DNA of 64,000 bases from Parapristionchus giblindavisi (Eukaryota > Nematoda > Chromadorea > Rhabditida > Diplogasteridae). The stretch lies in contig CALSFV010000060.1 of the NCBI GenBank assembly GCA_943737045.1, forward strand, positions 124,001 to 188,000, in the 5' to 3' direction. Both the position numbers and the translations under genes were made by a program. The notes beneath the pieces were generated by a model. It was given only the letters and a program-made list of their open reading frames with translations. It was not told the DNA's origin and did not search any database. Shown in pieces: positions 13,601 through 25,703 of the stretch; positions within the stretch are counted from its first letter, which is position 1; the number at the start of each line of letters is the position of its first letter.

Positions 13601-16575
13601 CTACGCTCCTTGTCCCCTACACAGTGCGTTTTTCTTCAAAAAATGAGGAATTTTTTCACAAACTTTGATTAATTATATAAAATCTGAAAGTGCATGGTCG
13701 CAGCTAATTTTTTGGTTCCGTCCATATATTGCCTATACCTATCGAGGAAAAATAGTCCTGTTCAAAAGTCTAAAAGATATTTCTTGTACTTCCCTTGTTA
13801 GTGATGACGCAATAGAATTACACTTTTTTGAAAAATTTTGTTTCTTTAGTCAAAAGTCATGTTCTTCTGAAACATTGTGAGAGTGGAGAACCCCATCAGG
13901 GCTGCACAGTCAAACAATCCGGAATGGCTCCGACTCTGATTTCAAGCTGTAGCAGGGTTGCAACTTTGACCACCAAAATTTATAACTCTGCTTCTAGATG
14001 TGCTAACAACCCGTTCTAAGTGCTAAAATGATGCTAGTGGCGAGTAATGTTTATCCCCTTATTACGGTTGTCATTGCCCGTCATTTGCCCTCAGGGCATA
14101 AAATATTTTTTTGTTGTTGATAGGACGGATTTCGAGACCCTATTTTTCAGAGGGCAGGTATTCTAAAATTATGGTTCCTGCGCAAGCAGCTTTGCAATGT
14201 ATCATAGATTTATTTCCCTTATTTTGGTTTAGTCCCGATTCCTTTCAGACCCGTAGCAAAAGTTATGCTGAGGTCTACTCGGTGCGCGCTCTTGTGCTTT
14301 CTCTCTCATTGCTCTTTCATTTCAGTGTGCTATGTGAGTTACTGTAGCCGAGGAATGCCATAAGTATATTGCTTGAGCCGTGTTAAAGTAGTAGATATGA
14401 TTACATCAATTATCATCGACAACGAGAATCAGAAGCCAGAGCCGGGAAATAGCACAAAACTCGGCAGCTTTACAGTAAGCACACCACAATTCAATTGCAC
14501 TTATTTTTTGCTTCTCCAATCTACCGGGCCCCCTTAAAAAATTAACGGTATGTACAAGCGTATGTGTGATTGTAATAAGAAAAAACTGAGCGAATAAAAA
14601 ACGGCCCTTTGCGCTTGCATAATATATTAAATTCGAAAAAATTGAATTTATTAATGTTTTTTTGCATTTTTCCTAAGGAAGACCGAAGATTAACAAAAAA
14701 TTTACCGAATCAAAAAAGTCTTAGAATTGAACGAGGAATCGATTGGTACCACTCATGAAGCCGTACGAGCAAGTTTGCAAAAATTTTAAATTTTTATGAC
14801 GTCATGCCCTGAGGCGTAGAAGCATTTTCACAACTTCTCTCCTGCATGGGTGAACTTCTCTCGGACAGTACTACATAAAACTGCTAAAATCTCACTATCC
14901 ATTTTTTCATAGAATGCCAAGCCCCAACACAAGTATATCGATCGAGTCAGATATCCTCTCATATGTGTACTGCCCAGGGGTTTGATGAGTGCTTGCTTAT
15001 CCTTATGCATGCGTCGCTATCCCTCTCCTTTATCGCTTCTCTTCTCTCTCCTTCTACCTCTCGTTAACTAAGCCTATACGAAAGCGACGATCATCGCTAC
15101 TGTGCTGTTCAAAGTCTCAAAAAGAATGGCAGAAAGAGGCGAGAGAGTGTGTGAAAAGAGGAGAGTTTTATCTCTGTTTAAAAAAAATTTTCTTTCCATA
15201 ACTTTTCCAAATTAAGACCGGTGGATTGGTGTTTCGGTGAGGTTTAATATATGATAGTTGATTGCTGGAAGTGATGTTAATGAGGAAGGTATTTCATATT
15301 GCACTCTTATTTTTGATGAGTTACGATCATGTTTATCATAAATTTATTTATTTATGTGGTACCTGTGACAGGAAATACAAAAGTGATAGGTGAAATGGCA
15401 TTGTTTCTGACAGCCCGGATCTGTAATGTTCGCATTGCCATAAATCTTTTTTATCACTGATAGCTTTATCTGCCAATTGGACGGAGATATGTGTACCGCC
15501 TAGGGGGTGATGAGAGGTTGCTTATCCTTGTATACATGTACCTCTACGTCTCGCTCTCTCTCTCCCTCCCTCTATCTCCCTCTCTTTCTCTCCCTCTATC
15601 TCCCTCCCCCCCCCCCTCTCTCTCTCTATCGTTCTCTCTCCCTCTCTAAATGAGTTGCTCAATGAATCAGTGCAGGTTGTGTCGTCTCAATGTCTTTTGT
15701 GTTGTCTATTTAGAATGAGAGAGGGGAGAGGGAGAGGGAGAGAGAGAGAGAGAGAGCTTCCCGAAACGGAAAATGGAATGGAAGCCAGCTTGTGCCCTTT
15801 GATCAGATGTGTTTGTATTGATGATATGTCTCTTTTACATTTCTTTCTTTCTTTCCCTGTTTCTGTATCTATCTCATTGCAAGCCTTCTCTATCTTTTCT
15901 CTCTGTTTCTCTCTCTCTCTCTTTTCTTCTCCACTCTCTTCTCATGCCTTCTTTATCTCTCATTACATTTCCACAATTCTCATTTGCAGTTATCGTTGTT
16001 CGTCAACGGTCCATCTAATCAATTACTTATGGAAACTATCTGTGTATACTGAGTAGATGTGGTACCTGAATTCGCCTGCTTTTACTCTGAAGCAACCCCC
16101 CCCCCCCCCACTCTCCATCTTTGTTTCTGTTATCTCTCACAATGCCAAGCACCGTTCGCAGTATTGTCATGGTTTCATAGATTCCTTATCCACGCAGATA
16201 CAACCACTGATGACAACTACTTGAGTGTATTGAGTAGATGTGGAAACATGAATTCGCCTACTTTAACTTTGAAGCAATTGTCACTCCTACCCTTTTACTA
16301 CTTTGTTTAATTGGTATTGAATATCGAGACTTGTTGATGAGAGGAGTCTTTTATTCACTATTTTATCGCGGTGTTTATAGTGTTGATCTTTGTTCTCTTG
16401 GCAGTTTGGACTTTGATCTTTTGACATTTTGACATTTTGATCTTTGATCTTTGCGAACTGTCACTCAATCATCTTCTCTTCTTCGTTCAATCATCTTCCT
16501 TTCTTCATTTTCTCTTTTTAAATGTTTCTGCCTCTCTCTTTCTTCATTCCCTGCCAGACAACATAGTTATTAGTA

Positions 16576-16606
<31 letters not shown>

Positions 16607-17419
16607 GAGAGAGAGGGAGAGGGAGAGGGAGAGAGAAAATAAGGAGAGGGAGAGGGGGAGAGAAAATAAGGAGAGGTAGGAAGAACATCTTCAACTAGTC
16701 CTCTCAATTTGTCGGTCTCTCTCTCTCTCTGTCTGTCTCTCCTATATCTCTTACTCCTTTTTTCATTCATTCTCCATGAGCTCTTTGAACTTTCCTATTA
16801 TGGTGCCATATGCATCATGCATGAGGAGCTAGAGCTGGGGGGTAATGTAGAGCTAGAACTAGAACTGAGCTCTATACAGCAGAGGAGAGGCATAGGGAAT
16901 ATAGCTAGAGCTGTTCTTTAACGATTGCTAACAACGGTAGATCATGCGGTAAAGTAGGTCCGAAGAAGAGATTAGGCCCTCCGGACTGAATTTACCTTGA
17001 AATTATCACTGGCCTAGCAGTGATCAGCCGCAGGACTTCGTAATAACGGGTTGTACCTTTATCTTTTTTACCTTTGCAATGGTAGCAAATCTCATGACAA
17101 CCCAGCTGTAAATGTAAAAATGTTCTTTTCGTTTCGTTTCTTCTTGCAGCCGTTGTTCTAACACCTCTCACTTGATCACTTTTAAGGGTACACCAGAGCT
17201 AATTTTTCTCTCCGCTCTGGCAATACTCTCTCGTTGACAAGTAAAGCGAGAGATGGTGACCAGAGTGGAGAGATTAGTTCGGGGTGTGCCTTTAAATCGC
17301 TCAGTACATACTTGTTTATGTCTCCATATTTATTCTTCGCTCTCTTTTTTCCATATCCACTCCCTACCTTGGCCCTTCTGTGCACGTATAGTAATACTAC
17401 TTGAGCTTCTTCTTTTTCT

Positions 17420-17471
<52 letters not shown>

Positions 17472-20400
17472 TTCTCTCTCTCCCTTCCCCTCTCTCTCAC
17501 TCCCTTCCTCTCTCTCTCCCTCCCTTCCCCCCTCTCTCTCACTCCCTTCCTCTCTCTCTCCCTCCCTTCCCCCCTCTCTCTCACTCCCTTCCTCTCTCTC
17601 TCCCTCCCTTCCTCCCTCTTCCTATCCCTTTGCATGTCTAGGAAGACAGGCCGTGTTTAAGCGGTTGTCCACTTTTTTGCGCTGTTCTTCTGCTTCGGCC
17701 AGAGCTAAGGTCTGCATTACTTTCTTTGGAGTAGCTATTGATTTTTGATGACCTCAAAAATCAGGCTAATGCTGTGAATATAGAAGTCAATAAATAAACC
17801 TGAATTTAAAAAAAAGAAGAAAGATCAAAGATCAAAGATTTGCTCAGAATAGATTCTCGCAAGAGAGAAGTTCTTTCCTCGCACTCTCTCAAGTTCACAC
17901 CATGAACTTTGAAGATGAGAAGCCATTACGTTAGATGATGTGGGGGGCTCTCTGGCTTTTCCATGCTCTCTCGTTTCCTCTTCGTATCTGCACTCTCTCA
18001 CTTTTCCATGCTCTCTAGTTTCTTGTCTATACCTGCACTCTCTCACATTACCCTGATCATTCTCCATCTCTTTCTATGTCTGTGCCCTCTTCATTTAGTG
18101 TACTCTCTCTTTTCTATCTCTAACTTCCTGTTGTCTCTCTGATCTCCATGCTCTCTCACCACCACTCTATTCAATCTCTCAAGTCATTTCAATCTATATC
18201 TATCTATATCGTTCAAAAGCTTCTCCCCATTCCACACCGATTGCTACTCTCTATCTCTCTCTGTGGGGTTATTGCATTTTGGATTAGAATTTGCTTGAGG
18301 TGATGAGGGGGTGTGGGGAGATGATGGTGAGAGGTAGAAGGAGAAGTGGGAGATCACAAGGCCTAGCCAATCAGTTGAAATTTTAAACTAAACTTTTCTC
18401 AATTTTCAATGCCCGAGCTAATTTGACCCCCCATGTTTGCCACGTTCTACCGCACACAAATAGAGCGAGAGAGTATTGCCAGAGCAGAGAATTTCAATTT
18501 CGCTTGGTTTGTGTCTTGAAAGAAATATTTCTTCGCCTTTGGAGTTCGAAATTGCGGGGCAATGAAAATGGTCCGAAATGACTCTCCGATCCATTTCCTC
18601 TCTCTTCTATCTTCCTACCTCATTGATTGATATTCGTTCAGCTCTTACTTTGGATCATTTCGGTTTAGATACTTCTCCTTCATCTTCATCTCTCTCTCCC
18701 TCTCCTTTCTCCTTCCCTCCCTCTCTCTCTCCCTCTCTCTACCGCTTCATCTCTCCTCTCTCTTCTCCCTCTCCCTCTCCATTCATGTTCATCTTCTCAT
18801 TTCTGCTCTATCACTGTGCTATCAATGGTGGGGAGGAATGAAGTAAAAGAGGAAGGAATATCACTGCAAGGTCACAACTGGAGTTTGTCAATATCGTTGT
18901 CGAGAATGGTTGAGCAGAGCGTTGTGTCCTTAGACTTTGTCTAGTCTATTTTAGTATATTTTAGTGTATTTTGTCAAGTCTAGTCTATTTTAGTCTACTT
19001 TAGTATATTTTAGTATACTAGGGCCTTTACTTTTGTCTAGGCTACTCCTTGAAGCTGCGCGACTTTATCAACGGTTTCCGTAATGCGTTTTTCTGTGTTC
19101 TATCAGCAAGAGAATGAAGAGTCTTGATCGTGTTTGAGCTATTCCGTTGCCAGTTCTTCTTTAGGGGCGTTATGACATTTTATTGGTATGTTTTTGAAAC
19201 TGAACGCACCCATATTTTCACTCCCCTGATTGCATCCCTAAGTGATTTTAAGGGGTGATCATAGGTCGAATAGCTAGGTTATCGGATTTCAAAATGCGGT
19301 CAGGCTTTTCGATTTTTGGCAAATGTAGCTCAAAATGCGGTCAGGTTTTTCGATTTTTGTGAAATTTTGGCTTAAAATGTGGTCAGGTTTTACGATTTTT
19401 TTGGAAATTTTGGCTCAAAATGCGGTCAGGCTTGGTGCTTAGTAACATACTTTTCGACCTATGGGGGTGATAATGTTATCACCCAGAGGTTATATGTGTG
19501 TTGTTCAGTTGAGTGTTGACACTCTTTTACTTCGTGTCACTGATACGATTCCATTCATGGATGGTTAAAGGGTGTTAATAGTGTTGATTGTGGTGATAGT
19601 AGTGTATCACTTAGCCGTGAATGTGTTTGGATTGGGAGGGTTGTTATCACCCCTGTCACCTATCACCTTGTAGGGGAATGAATTCGCTTACGCGCTCTCT
19701 CTCTTTTCCTCTCCCTCTCCCTCTCCCTCTCCCTCTCCCTCTCCCTCTCCCTCCCTCTCTATCCTTGTAGTGTTTGATCAGTTCCATCTCATGGATCATC
19801 TCATTTAATTTATCTCTCCCTCTCCTTTTCCTCCTCCCTCTTCCTCCCTCCTCTACCTCTCATTATTCCCTATCTCCCCTCCTAGTTCCTTAGATGTGTC
19901 TGATTTCTTTTCATTGCTCAAGGGTCATCATAATCCCAATACAAGAGGAAAGGTTACGATTAAAATGGAGGGATAGGGGGAGGGAGAGGCGTTGGTTATT
20001 GGTCACTATTATGAAGATGCTTTTATAATACATGTATGTATCTACCAATGAGAGAGAGAGAGAGAGAGAGAGTGATTTTTGTTAATGCGAGACAGTTCCT
20101 TGTCCATGCTATCTTTTGGGAGTGTTTGTAAACCCGTGCTTGCTGGCTACGCGGTAGTGGCGATTTCCCATAAATAGCCATTTGCACATCGTTTTGTCAT
20201 TTCGTGCGTGTGGACGAACACAGTGGGGGTTTTATTGTGTCAACGGTGTTTGCACGGGCTGAATTAATGGTATAGTTGTGTAGATGAATGGTGGCTGAAT
20301 GGGGGGGGGGTGCCTTCTGTTGCTTGTTAGACCATTTTCCGTCCCTTCTGAGGCCGTATACCGTAGGCGGAGCGCGTTCCTCCCCTACAATTGTGACTTC

Positions 20401-20674
20401 ACGTTTATCGGCAAACGTTTTTTCCAACGTTCATGCATATGACTTCTGAACTGCTCGGCTGATCATTGGCATGTTCCGTTTGGGATGAGAAGAGAGTGAG
20501 AGTACATTACAGTAGTGCCGCATCTGAGTCATCCATCCATTGTTGTTGAGTCCCTTGATGATATGCACTGATTGTTGTTGAATAGGAGCATTGAATCAGT
20601 CTATTGTATCCCCTCTCTCCCATCTTTCTCTCTCTCTCTCCACTCTCTTTCTCTCTCTCTCTCTATATCAGTCC

Positions 20675-20724
<50 letters not shown>

Positions 20725-20754
20725 CTCTCTTTCTCTCTCTCTATCCCTCCCTCT

Positions 20755-20795
<41 letters not shown>

Positions 20796-20849
20796 CTCTC
20801 TTTCTCTCTCTCTCTCTCTATCAGTCCCTCTCCTTCTCTCTCTCCCTCT

Positions 20850-20888
<39 letters not shown>

Positions 20889-23800
20889 TCTGTGGTAGTT
20901 CATCATACCTTCCGAGATTATGATGTGTTATGTTTTAGAGGGAGAGAAATGAAGAACCCAAGAGAGAAGTGAATTGTACCAGTTCCTAATTTTTAGTTTC
21001 AGCCCATTCCATTTATTTCCCTCTCTTCTTCTCCCTCTCTCCCTCTCTTTCTCTTTTCCACCCCTTTACTGTATGTAGCTATTATGTTAGAGTATGTTAT
21101 GAGAAACTCGTACTGCCGTTGATTTCTTTGACTTGTGGTACAACCACTCTGTCTGCTATTTATCAAAGCCCTGCCGCCGTGCAACTTTTGATTGCAGACG
21201 ACGATTAGGAAAAGGCGTCGGCAGTCACACCAATATTGTTGTTTTCTTGTGCATTCTTTTTGTAATTTGTCGGAATGAGACACCGATGCGCTATTTTTAG
21301 AACTGATTAGTAAATGTCGGAATGTTATTGGCGATTATATCTAAATTCCCCACAGGACTGTTGTTTTGTGAAACGTCGACCTACACCACGCACACTCGAT
21401 TACCGTAATCATTGTAATCACTTTCTTCCAGGTGGGAGTCGCTCGTGCGCTCTACTCGAACGCCTCCGAGTACCCGGACGAGCTAGCGTTCACGCGCGGA
21501 GCCACACTTCGTGTCATACACGATCCCGACGGTAAGTCAGGGTTACGGTAGGTTTGAGGTGTACTGGATTACGGTAGGGTCTAGGTTGGTTACGGTAGGG
21601 TGAGATGTGGGGAGATTACGGTAGGATCAAGGTTGGTTACGGTATCTCGTAGAGGATTACGGTATGGTGAAGTGTGGTGGATTATGGTAGGATTGAGGTT
21701 GATTACTTTATCATGCAGTAGGTTGTCGGTGTTATTGCAGGGGTTACGGTAGTTCGCTAGGTTTGATCTGATCTCAGTTCTTATTCTTTGATCCTTGATC
21801 TCTTGATCTTTGATCTCTTGATCTTTGATCTCTTTTTAAACTTTGATGTTTGATCTCCTCCTTGTAGGACCCGAACTCTCGCCCGGTTGGTGGTTGTGTG
21901 TGGACGAGTCAACGGGAGACAAGGGCATCGTCCCTGCTAATCGATTGGAGATCATGGCACACTTTGATCAGAGGGTACGGTAGCTATTTATTGATTGATT
22001 GCCAATCGATTTTATTGATTGATTGATCTTAGGGTGCGGTTGCCATGTATTGATTGATAGCTGGTTTTACTGATTATTTATTTATTGATTGATTTTAAAT
22101 GCATTTTATTTCTATCATAGGGTATGGTAGTCATTTTATGATTAAGTGTGTGTGAAATATCATGGAAATTTCTTACTGTTTTTTGTTGTCTTGTACAAGT
22201 TAGCGCCTCTGAAACTGATTGTCTGCCTTCCTTGAGGGTGGATACAGCTAGTGTGAGACGCGAAATCGGCGGGTTCTTCTATTTAATTTAATTTATCATA
22301 CATCAAAAAAGATGCGACAACATTTGAAGAAGAAGTAAATGAGAGAGTGTGCGGTGCCCCAGTATAGGTGAAAAGTAGTGAATGATTTAAATATTTAAAT
22401 ATTTACAAACCACTGTGTCGATTTGTTTATTGACTGGATTATTCTGAACTGAACTTTTATTTGTTATTAGTATCAGATTAAGATAAGGACGATCCAATAG
22501 CCTTCCGTCTGTGCGGAGACAGACATGGCTGGCGTGAGACGCGAAATCAGCGGGTCTATCTCAATGAGTATTATTGTAGTTTATATGATAGAGAGATTGA
22601 TTAGGTCGAATTTAGATTATGTATCTTATTATTAGATATTTAAATGTTGTTACAACATGCAAGACGGGAGGAAGAGGGGGGAGGGGGAGAAGGAGAGAGA
22701 GGGAGAGGGATGGAAAAGTGGCAAAAAAGGGTGACTTCTCATTGGAGATTGATGGGAGAGAATCTATGGAACAAGAGGAGATCAGAGAATGAATGGTGTG
22801 GATAAAAAATAAGAGGAATGGAGGGAGAGGGGGAGAGGGAGAAAAAGAGGGGAAGGGAGAGAGGGGGGAAGAGAGGAAGATTCAGCCTTTATAGAAAGAG
22901 AGAATTAGAGAAGGAGAGGGACTGGAGATGGTGTTGGGACCCAGAAGAAGATTGGGAGAATTGATGATGATGATATTTATATTGAATAATGGGAGTGTAT
23001 GAGATATATTACAAGTGACTCAATTTCATGGAGGAGGAGAGAGAGAGATGGATAGAGAGAGAGAGAGAGAGAGAAGGAGAAGACTTTGAGGAAGGTAGGA
23101 AGGTCTGTTGTAGGGCATATGGATTTAGCTGATACGGTTGACTTTGTGATAGTTCTTCCTCTATCTATACCTGAATCCCTTTAGATCTACTGATTTTACT
23201 TTTTTTCATCAATATTTTTCTCTCACCCTCTCCCCTCTCCCTTCCACCCATTTTTCGTCTATCTCTAAATCTCTAATTCTTCCCTCTTCCCTCACTAATA
23301 GGCTAACTAATTGAATTCGATGTCGGGTATTTGGTTGCATTATTATTTGTATATCCTCTACCTAGTCCTAGTCCTCGTATTGTTAGTCAGTGTATATGAA
23401 GTAAATACTTTTAATGTTTAGTACATATTATTTTAATATTGATTGATATTTACAAAATTAGTTATTTTTTACTGTAGCATGTCCTTGAATAATCGATTAC
23501 GACTAGAAAGGCAAATAATAATGTTAATTAAAAATACATAAAATACAGCCCTTCAGTACTTTTCCTGTTGTTTTGTCTAATATCGATTATTATTACTATT
23601 ATTCATTTGTGCTCGTTTGTTTTTCACCCCAGCCCTCTGGGATATAATCGGCATATGAATGGGGGGGGGGGGCATATCTGGCTATTGAAGGAGAGAGGGC
23701 GAGGGAGAAGGAGAAGGAGAAGGAGAAGGAGAAGGAGAGGTAGAGGTAGAGGGAGAGGGAGAAGGAGAGGGAGAGGGAGAGGTAGAGGAAGTAGTATACC

Positions 23801-25091
23801 GCAATGTAATGCTGACTTGGGCACGATGAGTGCGGGTGCTCTACCGTGACGATTGGTCTGGTCTTGATTGAGCATCGCCTTTGCAAGAAACCTACGATCG
23901 CAACGAGATTACTGTAAAATTGTCATTTCAAGCCATTGTCCCTCTTCTTTACTCGATCTGAAAACATTCTGCATATGTAAATTCAGCTGAACTTAACTAA
24001 AAAACTTGAAACTAAAAGGTAAACTAGGATTTCGTATCATACATTGCCATACCCTCGCAGTGCGAGGGTTGACCCACTATATAAGGCTAATTTTAGGCTA
24101 TTTGATAAAAAAGTAAGCTAAAAATGACGGTATTTAAGCGAAAATAACGAATTTTGCGAATCAACCCACCCTATTTCGAGAATTGACCCACTATATAAAA
24201 ATAAACGACGAGGGTGCCGAAAATGTATGATTTCGTATACGTTGGCTCTAATTCGTGCATGCTCTTGATTAATTATCGACTGGGGACTGTGGCACATTGT
24301 GCGCAAAGATACCAGTCACATTCGCGTTGCGCGCCCTCTTATTCACTGCTGCACGGACAGCATTTCCGATGTTAAGTAGGTAGGTGTAAAAGAAACCGTG
24401 ACGAATGAAAAAGAAAAGCTGCGAGAGAGTGTGTGAAATGAGGAGGGTTTCCTCTGATTTTTTTTATTTTTTACGGAGCTGTTGAACAGGATATTAGTAG
24501 TGAATAATGGTGGAAGATGATGTAATACCATCTGAATCATATCTATTCATTCAATGAATAGACCAAGTACGATAACTAGCGCCAAAATATTTGCGCTATC
24601 TTATTCTCCCCCTCTCTCTCCCTCTCTCCCTCTCTCCCTCTCCCTCTCGCTCTACCCATAGTCCCCCTCCACTACCTTTACTACTACTCATCTTTTTGTC
24701 CTCTTTTCTTTGTCAATTCGTCGTTGTCAGACTTTCTTGTACACTTATTTGTGCCACTTGTGATAACAAATCTTCTTGTTTTGACCAGGGTGCTACGGTA
24801 ACCGAGGTGATGGGGATGCTGTAGTGGAATGAGATACGGTAGAATATACTGTAGATCCAGAGGAACTACCGCGGATACGGTAGAGCATGCGAAAGGGTAC
24901 GGTAATGGAGAGTCTTGTTAGAGAAGGGTGGAGCCCTATATTGCTCATAGTCAGCAGTTATTCAGTGACTGATTGTCTAGCCTATTAATTACTGCACAAT
25001 TAGTGATCAAAGCGGTGATAAGAGGAGGGAGGGATGACTAATCGATGACGTCATCGTGAGATTCACATGGAATTCAATGGAGAAAGTGCAC

Positions 25092-25128
<37 letters not shown>

Positions 25129-25654
25129 TATCTCTCCCCCTCTCTCTCCCTCTCTCTCCCTCCCTCTCTCTTCCTCTCTCCCTCTCTCTCTCTCTCCCTC
25201 TCTCTCTCTCTCCCTCTCTCCTCTCCCTCTCCCTCTTACTCTCTACCATCTCCCCCTCCCCTCCCTGTCAACCTGGTCAACTCGGGCGTGGTCGGTGTAT
25301 TTCTACGACGAAATGTTCCTCTTCTCTCGTTCACTAACTGTCTAACTCTCTGTCTCTCTTTAATTCCTGTGCTATTTCTCGTTCGGCTTCACTGTGCCTC
25401 TCGATTTGGTATGATCTCTCACCATGTCGCGCACTTTTCCTTTCTCTTTCTCTCTCTCTCTCTCTCTACCTCTCTCATTGATCTCTCTATCTCCAATAGT
25501 GCACTTTGGTGTTGTTATTACCCCTCTCCCTCTTCCTGTCTGTCTACCTCTCTCTCTCTAAATCTCTAACTTAATGGAAAACACGCCCTGTTCAGGGGGA
25601 GTGTCCGGGAGAGGGAGGGAGAGGGAGAGGGAGAAGGAGAGAGAGAGAGAGAGA

Positions 25655-25703
<49 letters not shown>

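Larger units (their letters stand above)
11309..14964. mobile_element. 3.7-kb long inverted repeat (foldback element)
   Basis: Outer ends are ATATGAGAGGATATCT (11309) and its complement ending at 14964. The arms align over 11309-11945 with 14318-14964 and again over about 12095-12540 with 13395-13800. The right arm has about 500 bp of unmatched sequence at 13800-14318. The loop (12541-13394) contains a 109-codon frame with no recognisable domain. Each arm carries a tRNA-like segment. Arms are highly similar but not identical. No transposase seen. Confidence 0.85.
2156..21431. other. Intron 2, 19.3 kb
   Basis: No coding exon recognised apart from a possible alternative first exon ending at 5235. 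It holds many CT tracts (4555-4640, 5520-5825, 7190-7275, 7950-8050, 9259-9510, 10550-10660, 15546-15650, 17420-17630, 19695-19770, 20625-20890) and fewer GA tracts (8755-9170, 15720-15760, 16575-16680). It also holds MITEs, a 43-bp minisatellite, a 3.7-kb palindrome and many TACGGTAG/TACTGTAG octamers. Large first introns often carry regulatory elements, but none could be named here. Confidence 0.7.
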
